Positions 35,270 through 47,311 of a DNA stretch of 64,000 nucleotides are shown here, piece after piece. This stretch comes from Solanum dulcamara (Eukaryota > Streptophyta > Magnoliopsida > Solanales > Solanaceae). Each line of letters starts with the position of its first letter. Positions within the stretch are counted from its first letter, which is position 1. Below the pieces are notes generated by a model. The model saw only the letters and a program-made list of their open reading frames with translations, was not told the DNA's origin and searched no databases. The stretch is from the NCBI RefSeq assembly GCF_947179165.1, contig NC_077238.1, forward strand, positions 80,877,757 through 80,941,756, written 5' to 3'. Made by a program: the position numbers and the translations under genes.

Positions 35270-36807
35270 TTGGAGGAAATAGAAGAAAAATTGGAGGGGT
35301 TATATTGAAAATGGAGAATAAATATCAGCCGTTTGATTGAATAACAGCATTGATCCGACGGACATTAGTGATACATCGTGGAGGGTTATCATTTTGTTTC
35401 ATTAAGTGGTCCCTACTGCCCCCACTTATTTCGCTTTTTCTCTCTTTTTTTCTTTTCCTCTTTATTTATTATTCAAAAAAATAGATTTGAAGAGAAAGAA
35501 AAAAAAGTTCTTTCTTTATCGAAAATAATTTATCTACTTTTATTAGGTAGAAGTAAGATTGTGTATATGTTATACTTTCGGATCTCAATTAAGAGATTAT
35601 ATTGAATATGTTGTTATTATTATACTTAATTAACAAAATAATTTAAACATAGTTATATATATATTATCTTCTCTCAATATACCCTACTTGATTAAAAAAA
35701 TTAGTCCTCAAATGTAAAAGCTAATCAAGAGTTGATAGTTAAACAATCGTATTAGCCTCTTTGCAACTTCGAATTTTGTACAACGCAAGCACACAAGAAT
35801 CAAGTAAATTTTTGATCTATCTATCATTGACCATGTTTGGGTTGCCTCTAATCATACCAAATCTCAATTAATATAATAAAGGGATATTGGATCTTGAAAA
35901 TCTTCTTTAACCCCTATGATCATGAGGTGTGTCTACAAAATCTCATTTCCTTTCAAGTACACAAGTCATAGACTCATTAGTTGGAAAGCTAGTTAACAAA
36001 GAGAGAGTGGGGGTCAGCACCAAGTTTCTAGACCATATAATGTTGGTGTCCGATCAGCTTTAATTAATTTCATCGGATATCTACTACTTTTTATTTGTAT
36101 TACTGAATAATTCAGTCAATCGTGGATTAAACAGGTGGAATGAAATCACTTAAGTGTTTTGCCTATACCAGACTTTGAACTTTTGATCTTAAAGTTTTCA
36201 ACCTACTTCATTAACTATTAAGTCATACCTTTAGTGCACACAAATTTGTAAGGAGGTCGACCCAAAGTTATGATTTAGTTGTTAATGAAGTCATGTTTCG
36301 ATCGAGGTTCAAATTCTAGTAAAGATAAAAAAGAAAATGTTAAACAACTTTTTCTCACTTGTCCTTAGCCTTGCGGATAGTGTTATTTGATACTTATATT
36401 TATAGGAAATAATAAACATCGAAAATAATAGTTAAGGTACACACAAGCTGATTCGAGATTCAAATATTTCTACCATATGACTACCTAACTCCATCCTTCT
36501 ATAAAGTAGGAAAAGAAAAGGAGAGTGTGGGGGTCATACTCCATAGCCACTCCAGCTTTTTGTAAAGACTTCTAAAGATTCAAAAACCATGTGTGATTGT
36601 CTTAAAGACATTTGCCTTTTTCTCTTCTGATGATTAAAGCACTTAATACAGCAATTGCACCCTTTAGCACATGCCAATCCAACTTAGAGACTCAATACTT
36701 TTTTAGCATTATACACTTGTCATCTCTAACACTTTGGGCTGGAATGTTCAACCAAAAGATTTTTAACTTTTGAATGCATGGGTAGACAAGTTGAACCTTT
36801 ATATAAT
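35270..36807. other. Intergenic DNA, actin promoter side
   Basis: The actin transcription start should lie near 35260-35300 on the minus strand, with the promoter to the right. No gene is visible in this 1.5 kb. Confidence 0.45.
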
Positions 36808-36965
36808 TTTTATATAATTATGGTGTTCGGACCAACTTGCATGCAACTCGACTAATTCCACGAGATGCCTACTACCTCCCACCAGCACAAGTACCAAATA
36901 ACTCTCTTCATCCCACCAACATAAATAGCACATAACTCTGTCCACCAAGACTTAAACATCATACG
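36808..36965 (-). mobile_element. SINE-like dispersed repeat, copy 2
   Basis: This is the best-preserved copy of the repeat at 34926. It includes GGTGTTCGGACCAACTTGC, GACTAATTCCACGAGATGCC, CTACCTCCCACCAGCACA and AACTCTGTCCACCAAGAC. A partial internal duplication (CACCAGCACAAGTACC and CACCAACATAAATAGC) lengthens it. Confidence 0.55.
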
Positions 36966-37635
36966 GTTGTCATCCTATGTTTTACCATCTAGAGACAACT
37001 AGATCCATTATTTGGTGGATCTTTACAGTAGGACAACAGAGAGAAATGGCTTTGTCCTACCAGTATAAAACCAGATGCTTTCCTAATAACACTGCAACAG
37101 TAAATACTGTATCTGCAGAGCTACATCAATCGATTTAAACTTGATATATTCAACCTATAAATTTTGAGACAATACTCGTTGTACTTTAAAGATTATGGTT
37201 ACAAAACTACTAAATACTTGATGAAAAATTGGTGCTTTCTTCACACCTGTGTTCTGAGTCGACAATACTAAGTTCAGTTGAACCTACTGTAGATAGGCTA
37301 CAACCCGCCTCTGCGGCTGTGCCTGTATGATGCATGAGAGTTTCTTGCAGACTTAAATATTATAAAATCACTTTCATAACTCATAAACAATAGATTAATG
37401 CAACTATTAAGGGTAACAAAGATGGTTCTTGAAGCTATCACAAAGAAGTGAGAACTACAAATATCAATGAATTCAAAGATCATCTGGTCTAAAAAGAGCT
37501 AAGACATGGACCAGTAATAATCTGAGTATTTCATCTTTTAATGAGAAACATAAACCTTCAAAAGTTGCAGGTTCACGGAAAATGATCAACTAAATAAATA
37601 ACTCTCGGGCTTTCTCACATTGACGAAGAAATGGT
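36966..37635. other. Intergenic DNA and CER10 3' flank
   Basis: No gene is supported. The part nearest 37636 is the probable 3' UTR of the reductase gene on the minus strand. Confidence 0.4.
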
Positions 37636-40600
37636 CTACAGGAAAGGAGGCAATATCACCCATCGTCGAGGATACTTTGGTCTTCCTTCCTTTCCATCAA
37701 AGAGCTGCAAACAAAAGTTGCCAAAGTTAAGATCCAGAAGTAATGACACAATAAGATAGAAGCTTCCTGATAAGCACAAACGAATATTTGCTTATGGCAC
37801 ATAATATTGTTAGTTAGGGGTTCTGTTAATTTGTCTAGAAGCACAAACGAATATTTGCTTATGGCACCAAAATGGACCGTGTCAAGTCTGAACTGTCTAC
37901 TGTGACAATAAGGAAATTGTAGAGAGCTTTCAAAATAGAATAACAGTGTTTCATATATGTAAGTTCTCTCTAGATGATAAATTTGTATGTTTTGGAAGAC
38001 TAAGTTTGTATTTTTTTTCCTTAGGTTAACCCTTTTTCCCCCCTGTGAAGTGCAGTGCATCAGCAGAAAGAAGCTGATAGAATAGAAAAGATAATATCTG
38101 TTCGAAATAGAATCACACACATCCAATTTTGAAGTCTACTGATAAATGAAGACTTGGTCTGGTAACACCTCATGTAAATCCTAAGGAATGCACGCTGTTA
38201 TTTATATTCGTAAAAACCTTCTTTGTCCCTTTTTTTCAAAAAGAAGAAAAGGTCAAATAAACCATAGTTTACCTTCTTCAAACGACGATGCTTTCCAAGA
38301 GCCCAGTTAGTCATAATGCTAGCAGCAACAACCATGAAGATATAGCCTGCAACAGTCTGAGTAGCAATGTTGAAGCCCAACCACTGGTAGATCTCTGTTG
38401 TGTAATTTGCACAAGTGACAATATTGAACAAGAAGCCATGGGGTATTTGGTAACCTCCATTACCACTGGGACTTCGGAGATTTCTCAACAATAAATGGCA
38501 ATAGAAGTTTGCCACTTGACAAACTATCCCAAATCCAAATCCAATCTTCATCTGGAGATCGCTAACAGGAGTATAAAGAGGATGATTTACGAAGTAAGCA
38601 ATGAACGCTCCAAAAGACCAATAATAGGCACAGTTCCGAAAAACATTGGAGATTGGAGAAGTGGCGTGGCTGAAGCGGTGCACAAAGAAGGTCTCCATGA
38701 TCCGTTTGAAGTAGTGGAAACACCAGTAATACAAGGCATAAGTCTGCGCAGGGTGGATAACACGCTCTTCTTTGTAGCCAAAATACTTGTAGACAGGGAA
38801 GTAGTAAAAGATAGGATAGAGTAGCAGAGGCCCCAGATACTCAAAGAAGAAAAGTGTGCTATACTTGACTTGTGCACCCAGATCCTTGAAAACTACAGTT
38901 AATTCGCCTGTGCTCCCCTTAGTATACTCACTGAGGCTCTTCTGGTAGTGAAGAACAGTTGGCCTCTCTTTTGAGCCAGGTTGAACAGGCAGAGTGAGTC
39001 GTTGTCTAGAAGGATAGTATTTTCTGGCTGTTGAGGTCAGAAGTAAACAATATTTTAATGAAGTCAAAATCATAATAATGCAACTTCGAGAAATAAGAAA
39101 CTGGCATCAACAAAAGACAACTAGCAGTCCGCAATTTATCTAATGGATTGATCCTTGCCACTTTGCGTTCAATTTCGAACTGCATGAAGTGCTAGATAGT
39201 AATCATTAATGTTTTAAATATTACACCTCATAAAGATCCCATGACAATGTCAAGCACAGATGTAGAAATGATAAATGGATGCAACAAAGAAAATGTTCGA
39301 TTGTAAGCTGCACAACTGGAAATAGTGGGAATGACATGTTGGCATGGAGCTAAAATCTTGCATGTACGTAATTCATCACCCCAGCATTCACTAAAAAAGC
39401 AAAACTGTATATGATGAATTTAAAGCAAGAAATGCACCATAACATCATTGAAATTTGGCAGATAAAGAATATTCAGTTTGATACAAACCTTTGCAGATGC
39501 TAGATTAACACAGACTCTTTAACCACGGGTCAAGTGGATTGAGTAACAAGTACCAATTACTTTGAAGCGAAACAGCTTAGAAAAGCATCCTCACTTCTTA
39601 CACAACTTATGATCGCCTATCTGGACAAAAATCTAAGAATATCTGCTTTCGGTTGAGTTTATGCAAAAATTGTTCAGATGCTACACAATTGTCATCATAT
39701 CAGTCATCATTCATCCATACAATGCAATTGAGCGAGTGTCAATTGTTTCAATGAAGTCAAACAGTGCTTCTTCCCTTTACTCTTTTATTGCACATGTTAG
39801 GTTCTAAAACTTGGCAACATAAAACTTCAAGAAGATCATGAAATGTACACCTTTCCTGCCACTTTAAGTTGAACAACTTTTACACATTTACGTTGAACTT
39901 CTCAATACAGAATTGAGATCAGTACCAATTAGTTCAAAATTTGACAATGATACTTGTACGATGAAAAATCGTTTTATAAATCCCAGTTAAATTGATGACT
40001 ATATTTTCAAATTGTCATTATAATGTACAAAGAAAGCACGATGAAAACAAACAATTAACATAAAAACATGGAGAACTTATCAACTTGCTTTGAATCTCCA
40101 AAATCACTCTATATATGTACACAAAACAAAGACATACACACACAAAGAGAGAATTTTCTAATTTCTGATGAAGAAATCAAATCGAAAAAAATCATTAGAG
40201 AGTAGAATCACAACTTAAAAATTGAAACCATAAATTAATTAATCCCTGACATGATCAATCAGTATAGCACCTAAAGTTCTTGGTAAATGGTTCCAGACAA
40301 ATCAATCTAAGTAAAAAATGCATGGTAAAAGCTTTTACACCTTCCCCTCAAACTACTTTGCCTTTTCATTTAGTCAATGCCTCAGCCCTCAAGGCAGATA
40401 TGATATATATTTTCTCTTGCAAATGTCAAGCAAAATAAATGATTCAACTATCATGGAACTTCCCTAGGGACGGATCTTCTATCTTCTGTGGAGATGTGTG
40501 AAGTATGAACTAGCAAAACTAAGCTACGACTTAGGACATCAAAGGCAAAACACGCTAGCTGGATTTTTCATATATTTGATGGGGAGGGTTACCCCATATC

Positions 40601-41859
40601 TGTGCTGGTGGGAGATAACGGTTAACTAGTATAATAATCCAAATATTAAAAAAAAAAAAAAAGAATACGATTAGAATACCATTTTCGTACAAAATAACAG
40701 AGTCAAACTGAATATCCTTGAGAATGTTTAACTCTCTGAAATAGCTGACTCAGAATAACACAGTTCTATATTACGTAGCAATTAAAAAAAATACAGTAGC
40801 CACTAACTTCGTTTATGAATTGCCTCCTGCAGATCAGCAACTGTAGCCTGAAATGACGACAACAACAAAAACAACCAGAGTTACATAAACAAACCAATAA
40901 AATACAAAAATTACCCATCTAAATCCATCATCTTTTTTAACAAATCGACCACTATTCTGCTTAAAATACACATTCATGTAGCATAATTGAGTCTCAATCA
41001 AGCTGAATTTCACTAAACAAAAACAAACCCAGATGAGGAAAGGTGTGAAACAGTCAGAATCAGTGACAACAACAAGCAGAATTACATAACCAAACCAATA
41101 AAACATAATTTTTTTAAAAACAAATCGATCACTACGCGTTCATTTAGCAAAATTAAGCATCAATCAAGCTGAATTTCACTAAACAAAAACAAATCCAGAT
41201 GAGGAAGTATGGAAAAACATACAGAATCAGTGACAACAGCAAGCAGAATTACATACCAAACAAATAAAACATAAAATACGCGTCATTTAATCAAGCTGAA
41301 TTTCACTAAACAAAAACAAACCCAGATGAGTAAATATGGAAAACCATATAGAATCAGTGACAACAAGAAGTAGAGTTACATACCAAACAAATAAAACATA
41401 AAATACGCGTTCATGTAGCAAAATTAAACATGAATCAAGCTTAATTTCACTAAACAAAAACAAACCCGAATGAAGAAAGATGGGAAACATAGAGAATCAG
41501 TGACAACAACAAGTATAATTACAAAACCAAACCAATAAAGAATAAAATCACGCATCTATATACATACTTTTTAAAAACAAATCGATCACTACGCGTTCAT
41601 TTAGCAAAATTAAGCATGAATCAAGCTGAATTTCATTAAACAAAGTCAAACCTAGATGAGTAAATATGGAAAACCACACAGAATCAGTGACAAAAACAAG
41701 TAGAATTACATACCAAACAAATAAAACATAAAATAGCAAAATTAAGCTGAATTTCAATAAACAAAAACAAACCCAGATGAGGAAACATACAGAATCAGTG
41801 AGTTCAAGTCCACCCTTGATGAGTTCTTTGCCGCTACGTGTAACCACCAAAACCTTCAT
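37636..41859 (-). CDS. CER10: Very-long-chain enoyl-CoA reductase (CER10/TSC13 type)
   Basis: This ER membrane enzyme reduces trans-2-enoyl-CoA with NADPH, the last step of each very-long-chain fatty-acid elongation cycle, which feeds waxes and sphingolipids. Four exons (41859-41791, 40847-40808, 39027-38273, 37704-37636) join in phase to give 310 residues, equal to Arabidopsis CER10. Residues 1-85 form the ubiquitin-like N-terminal region ([20 protein letters not shown], then [12 protein letters not shown]). Several membrane segments follow, then the steroid 5-alpha-reductase-like C-terminal domain with HYFKR (K144) and [11 protein letters not shown] (Y245). These residues probably correspond to the Lys/Tyr pair reported as catalytic in this family. 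The end [13 protein letters not shown] is characteristic. Intron 1 is built of tandem repeats that begin at the exon 1 donor. Confidence 0.95.
37772..37867. repeat. 29-bp direct repeat in CER10 intron 3
   Basis: An identical 29-base stretch starting AAGCACAAACGAATATTTGC occurs at 37772-37800 and 37839-37867, 67 bases apart. It lies within the last intron of the reductase gene. The intervening 38 bases are unique. Confidence 0.85.
39028..40807. other. CER10 intron 2
   Basis: A 1.8-kb intron between exons 3 and 2 (minus strand). Apart from the SINE-like copy at 40575-40662, no mobile element or gene is recognisable. Confidence 0.55.
40575..40662 (+). mobile_element. SINE-like dispersed repeat, copy 3
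   Basis: GGGTTACCCCATATCTG, TGCTGGTGGGAG and an A tract (about 40649-40662) match the complement of the repeats at 34926 and 36808. The A tract shows the 3' end and plus-strand orientation. Only the 3' half is recognisable. Confidence 0.5.
40848..41800 (-). repeat. Tandem repeats spanning CER10 exon 1 end and intron 1
   Basis: A unit containing AGAATCAGTGAC, AATTACATA, CCAAACAAATAAAACATA and TGAATTTCACTAAACAAA recurs six times, anchored at 41056, 41223, 41350, 41493, 41680 and 41791. Spacing varies from 111 to 187 bp. The copy at 41791 is the real end of exon 1 (GATTCT|GTATG on the minus strand). The copy at 41223 has the identical GATTCTGTATGTTT. The others carry altered donor bases. Confidence 0.85.
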
Positions 41860-42919
41860 TTTTGCTCTCCAAAACTTTGGGATCTACGAAAAAACAACTA
41901 TTTTCTGAGAAATGAAAGAATGTGACGAGTTTGAGACCTTTGATGGCTCTGGATAAGTAGTACAAGTAAGCAATTAATGGCGGTATAGTAGTTGGGTAGA
42001 AAGTAGCTGAACGAACCAATTTCGTGTTGGATGAACCACCACCTCCTTCAAATTCAATGTTCAAACTATGAATCTCAGTTTATTGGGAAGAGGGTCCACT
42101 TCACTATGCCCATGACCCAGATCCTTTAAGGTACTTGGTCCGGAACATCTCGGGATAAAACGTGAGATTATTTTATTTTGACTTTCAATCTTTTTATTTT
42201 TATGAGGTAAAAATTATATGTTGTTGTTGTTGCCATTTTGAACTTTTGATTTCGACATAAGCAATTTCAAGATTATTTATACCACAATTGTAGTATTATA
42301 TTTTTACTTGAGCCGAATTACTATTAAAAATAATCTCTCTATCTCCACATGATAGGAGTAAAGATGTGTGAACACTTGCGTCTTCAGATTTCACTTATAG
42401 AATTAAATTATATTGAGTATGTGGGTGTTTTGTAATATTATTTTTATACCACAATGTGGGATAATAACCTCAAAATAAAATATAAAATTATTTTATCGTG
42501 TGTTGATTGAACTTTTGATTCCAATGGGAGAAATCTTCGAATTATTTATATTGGAATTATAGTATCATTTTTATATAACGCTGAGTGGAATAATAATCGT
42601 GTTATTAATTATCTGGGATAAAATAACAAATGACAACAGATTTCCTTTTACGAAACTTTTCCCGGAAAACGTTTACGAAAGTCATTTTTACCATTGAAAA
42701 TAGGAGTTTTGTCTTTATAAAACTATTATTTATCTCACTTTTAATTCAATAAAAAAGCAAACATCTAGTGAGAAATGATGGGCAGCTTCTTCTAAAACTT
42801 GGATGACTATTGTTCCCAAAAATACAAGAATCAACATCCACATAAGAGCAGCACAAACGATTGATGACTTACCAAAACAAAAAACATCAATAAGTACTAA
42901 CAAGTTCTTGTATCCCTGT
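41860..42919. other. Shared upstream/downstream region between CER10 and KIN17
   Basis: The CER10 leader and promoter occupy the left part. At about 42339-42425 a degraded SINE/LINE tail (CTCTCTATCTCCACATGATAGG, GTGTGAACACTTGCGTC) interrupts sequence resembling Tourist-type ends (GGGATAAAA, GGGATAATAA). The right part is KIN17 3' UTR. No gene is seen. Confidence 0.45.
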
Positions 42920-44113
42920 TTATTCTGCAATTTTTGATATATCTTCGTAATCAATATCCTTGAGAACCTTTCCATCATATATTCCCTTGTCAATTTGTAC
43001 TTTAGCACTAAAGTTCCTTGTATTAACTGCTAACAGTCTGGCATTTGATGCACGATAAGCACCGTTAACGATCCTCACAAGACCTCCAAGTTGAGGAATT
43101 ACAGTCTCAAGCTCTTCCTGATCAACCCTTAGAACATGCTTAGTTTCAATCATCTCAATCTCCCCAACATACTTATCAATAACCTTGCGAACAATACCCT
43201 TTTGCTTATAGTAACCCTTGTCAGCCAAAGCCTTGCTCATTACCTTCACAATTATCCCCACGCATAACCAGTAATCTTTCCTATTATTCCGATCCCTTTC
43301 TTCCTCTTCCTCTCTCATTATCTCATCCAACACTGGGCAACTTTCACGTTTACCAGTCTTACGACTGTCCTTGTTACCTCTTTCCCTCTTCTCATTATCT
43401 ATCTCATCAAACACGGATTTTGAGCTTCCTGCTCTCTCTTTCACAACAGATTTTGATGTCGAGCCTAATGTTAACTTGATCTTCTTCTCAGCCTCCAATT
43501 TCGCCATGAGATTAGGATGCAACTCCATCACCTCCACAACACCATCCATATTTCCCCCACCCATCAACTGCTCAGCACGCTCTCTTTGCTTCTTAATATC
43601 CCTTTCCTGCTTCTCTTCATCTGCTAGGTCGGCCCTAATTCTCTTGTTTTTCATTTTTTCTTTGAAAAGAGTCTCGGAATCTCGATCAATATAGGTAATA
43701 AACCAACCTTTCGGGGTCTCTTCAACTTTACACTTTCCTGTTTTCCCCAAGTACTTGATAAACTCAGTTAATGTTGCCCATTGAGTGGAATTCATATGGA
43801 CATGGTGGCGATCAGCGATATACTCATTGTACACAACAGTTGCAGCAACACGACTAAAGCGGTGACTACGCTTCATATGCTCAAGAAATAAGCTCTCAAA
43901 TTCCTCAGAATAGCCACCAACAATGCGATTAGGATTCTGACCAAAGATTTCCATTTGACGTTGATGGGACTCGCTCATGCAGTGGCACTTGAATCCATTT
44001 TCATCTCGACATTGCTTCTGGCACATTTGGCAGTACCATCGCAGCTTCTGCAGGCCCTTTGCTTTGATTCTGTTGGCAATTGCCTTCGGGGTCAAGAAAT
44101 CATTTTTCCCCAT
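42920..44113 (-). CDS. KIN17: DNA/RNA-binding protein KIN17
   Basis: This nuclear zinc-finger protein is linked to DNA replication, repair and RNA processing in animals and plants. The complete coding region is one exon of 397 codons, close to the human (393) length. It opens MGKNDFLTPKAIANRIKAKG. A C2H2-type finger follows (C28, C31, H44, H50; WYCQMCQKQC). The winged-helix region at about 51-160 includes GGYSEEFESLFLEHMKRSH and NEYIADRHHVHMN. The middle is charged, with basic tracts (KNKRIRADLADEEKQERDIKKQRERAEQ) that may act as nuclear signals. The C-terminal 110 residues form the tandem SH3/KOW-like region (GYYKQKGIVRKVIDKYVGEI, then RDQEE-like and GAYRASNARLLAV). The coding part is intronless, but the leader has a 2.3-kb intron. 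Confidence 0.96.
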   Translation of the reverse strand: MGKNDFLTPKAIANRIKAKGLQKLRWYCQMCQKQCRDENGFKCHCMSESHQRQMEIFGQNPNRIVGGYSEEFESLFLEHMKRSHRFSRVAATVVYNEYIADRHHVHMNSTQWATLTEFIKYLGKTGKCKVEETPKGWFITYIDRDSETLFKEKMKNKRIRADLADEEKQERDIKKQRERAEQLMGGGNMDGVVEVMELHPNLMAKLEAEKKIKLTLGSTSKSVVKERAGSSKSVFDEIDNEKRERGNKDSRKTGKRESCPVLDEIMREEEEERDRNNRKDYWLCVGIIVKVMSKALADKGYYKQKGIVRKVIDKYVGEIEMIETKHVLRVDQEELETVIPQLGGLVRIVNGAYRASNARLLAVNTRNFSAKVQIDKGIYDGKVLKDIDYEDISKIAE

Positions 44114-46610
44114 ATGAATTTGGGAAGTTCAAATCGGTGGACTTCTTAACAATTACCTGAAAAAATCACAACTCAACATCAGTTCTTAAATATATCCAAC
44201 TTGTTTGAGGAAAGAGTTAGTTGGGCATTAGGGGTCAATTATAATCTACTCTCCAATTATTAAAATATTGATAAACGAAAATATATTCAGATCATTAAGC
44301 TCCAACACAATAGCTATCAAAGAAAGGTTAACATAGAAATATAAAATCCAACATATTACGCATGAATCTCAATAAAGCTTTAGCTAGTCTAGGATCAGTC
44401 ACTAATGTAGCAAGTTAAATTCACCTCATGAGTTAGTAAGGAATGGTAACAGATTCACAAAGAAGCCAACATCACTAAGGAGTAAACTAGAGAACCTAAA
44501 TCAATTAACAGGAGGACAAGACATCACACAAAAGAAGTGAATGAGCAGATTTTAGGAAAGAGGCATACTGTAGCAAATTCCTCAATTCTTTAGATGTTCA
44601 TCTAGAGCCTTAATCATACGAGATCACCCCAGTGATACACTCAAAAATCAGTCAAGCAAAGATAGATTGTAACAGGCTGATTTAATTTTTATCACGATGG
44701 GCAACCAGTAGCTACAAGTCAGCAGAAAACTAATCTCAACTCCCCCCCCCCCCCCACAAAAAAAAAGAGCAGCCTTCAAGATAATTCGATGAAAGGCTTA
44801 ACTGATTTCTTCATCTTGGCCGGTAAGTAAACTAACAGGAAGAGTTTGAACAACACTCGAGATTCTAAGTTAAAACAGTGGCCATCTGGCACATACCTAA
44901 GAACTGAATGAAATAGAATATTGTTGATGAGAAATACAATTCATGCTTGATGTAATATGCAACAGAAATTACTTTGAACTACCAGATTACATGTAAGTGA
45001 TAAGCAATTAATATCAAATCATAGATTTAGCATTCACGAGATCATATTCTTGTCAAAACAAAATACTAATAAGGATTCTGAAGAAATCTTGTCAAAAACT
45101 CTCATGCTAAACCAGCACTAAATTCAGCAGACAATAACTCTAAGCAAAACTCAAAAACAAACTGGAGACGCATTGTAAGCAAGGAAGAAGACAACACAAT
45201 ATTCAAGTGCTTTAGACAGAGCAGCAACATCAATCAAAACATGTTAAACAATTAAGCTTATATAGGCAGAGACAACACATATTACCCATTGAAGATGACA
45301 CTACATGAGCAGTAGCACCGAAAACAGTAAAATTAGTGCTTGACAGCAGGTAACAGCCATAATATCGAGGCTTTAGATCAAACAATTGTAAGGAAGTTTC
45401 TGAAAACAAGAAATAGGAGTCTACCCAGTTCTATCAAATGATGAGCTAGACCTAAGCTGGGACAGATTCAAACATGTATAATTCAATAGCATGTAGAACC
45501 TAATAGTCTAAGAGAAGTTTTGTCAGCTGGTCTATCAGGAGATTATGTTCTATGGTTCCAGCTGTTGCTGTGTGGGGCTTATTGACAGAAATCAAAGATG
45601 TTTCAAAAGCGTCTCAACTAAGAGCTTCAATTTCAAGGGCAGATGCTTAGTGTTACTTTTTAGTTGGGTTAACCTCAGTCCTTTGTATAACCCTGAACAA
45701 TTCTTGGATTTTGTCAGCTCTCTGGTATTATGATAGGTTTTATTTTTGCCCTTTGTAGAGCTGACTATACCTGCTTTTGAAAATCTTGCATCCTCTGGAT
45801 GCTTTGTTATTAACACACCTCTTACTTCATCAAAAAAAAATTCAATAGGATTTGAACAGACGAGTATATAAGGAAATAAAACATCAAACACTGATGATCG
45901 AAGTAGATTGAAAAGAGCTCGAATTAAACAAAAGCAAATCACAGATGGATTATCGAACATGTAGATAAATGAGTATAAACATTCAACAGCCAAGAGTTTA
46001 AACATACTATAATCTAGAACCTAAATTAAGCCATGACGAAATTATTCTTATAACCATGAGCCTTAAATAAATTGAAGCAGATTCTCATCAAATACAAGCA
46101 GACTACATCATTAACAGTTTAACACATATACTATCATAAAATATTCAATCAATAATAACTGGACTCTATGATACGATCTTAATCTGTCGAGTCCTATTTT
46201 AGCAATAGGATTAGCCATTTAGAAGTCACGTGATACGCACGTTGCCAGTTGTAACTAACTTTTGGATTCAATTTCCCTATTTCTGTAACTGCTGAATCCA
46301 ATTAAGGCTCTAGAGTAAACTGTTCAATTTGTTCTTTAGGTAATCTCGATTCTTTCTTTCAATTTCATATTCTAAATTTCAGGTCGTATCACTCTAACAG
46401 AAAAACTAAAACTAACAAGAAATTCTAAGCAAACATAGAACTAAATCGTACGATTTCGAACGGATTTGAAACGAGAAATCGATATAGGATTGTTACCGTT
46501 GCCGGCGAATTCTGGAAGATTCTCGCTGGATTGTACGAATTCGAAGGAGGAACGGTTAATCTACGTCGAGATTAGGGTTCTTCGCCCTGCGTTTTGGCGA
46601 GAAGAAGATA
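44114..46610 (-). other. KIN17 leader exons and 2.3-kb leader intron
   Basis: On the minus strand a first leader exon (about 46610-46497) with a UTR-like, less AT-rich sequence ends GGCAACG before GTAACA. The acceptor lies just after 44157, followed by 44 bases of leader and the ATG. The intron (44158-46496) has a C run followed by an A run at about 44743-44768 and holds the 325-bp segment (45176-45500) that is duplicated at 56675-59702. No separate gene is seen inside it. Confidence 0.75.
45176..45500. repeat. Segment duplicated at 56.7-59.7 kb
   Basis: This stretch of the KIN17 leader intron matches, in order and orientation, three pieces further right: 56675-56780, 57487-57684 and 59667-59702. 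Shared landmarks are TTCAAGTGCTTTAGACA, GGCAGAGACAACACATATT, GATGACACTACATGAGCA, GGTAACARCCATAATATCG and ATAATTCAATAGC. It is the undisturbed version and shows what the other copy looked like before insertions. Confidence 0.88.
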
Positions 46611-46619
46611 AAGGAAATG

Positions 46620-47311
46620 AGGGGTGTGGGCCGGGTTATATGAGAAATTGGAGTCTGAAATAATACGGTTGGTCTAATTAGACTCGAAGTTTTAAGGGAC
46701 CAGTTCCTTTAGATATTTTCATCGATAATTTAAATTCGATGAGATAAATTAAAATTAATTAATTGAACTTCTTAATTGTAATAAAGTAAAATATTAGCTT
46801 TCTTACTTGAAATAAAAGATTAATTAAATTACTAGTTTATAATTTAATTAATTTAAGAAAAAATAAAATACATAAACATTATTTTTTGCGATGATTTTCT
46901 AAGCATTTATATAAAAAAGGAATGTCGAATATAAATCTGTACAAGTATAAAATACAATATTTGTACTTATATCCTTCTTTATTCCAATGGTAAGGGTGTT
47001 TAGAGATTGGTTTCGGTCGATTATTGGACAAAATAAAAACAAACCAATATAATCAAATTTTAAATTATTAAAATCAAATATAATATGCATTCATCGATTT
47101 TGATTTGGTTATTTGGTTATAACCATACATAAAAATTAAAAAAAAAGTGATTTATTTAAAAGGAAAAAAAAGGCAACAATTCATTCAAAAATAAAAATAA
47201 TTAGAACAAATGATATACCAAAATTTCGAACACTGAATTTACAAAATTTACCGCGTTGACCTAGAAAAAAAAGAGACAAGTGACATTCGTAGTCCCACCA
47301 AAACTGTCATA
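46620..47311. other. Intergenic DNA right of KIN17
   Basis: The KIN17 promoter lies near 46620-46700. At about 46990-47130 there is an older relative of the GGTTT-rich element next to it (TTGGTTTCGGTCGATTATTGG, then ATTTGGTTATTTGGTTATAACC). No gene is visible. Confidence 0.45.

Noticed and set aside
38495..38824. A 109-codon plus-strand frame
   Set aside because: It is the antisense shadow of CER10 exon 3.
41834..42064. A 76-codon minus-strand frame just upstream of the CER10 start
   Set aside because: It overlaps the CER10 ATG in another frame and most likely lies in the leader; no domain or similarity is recognisable.
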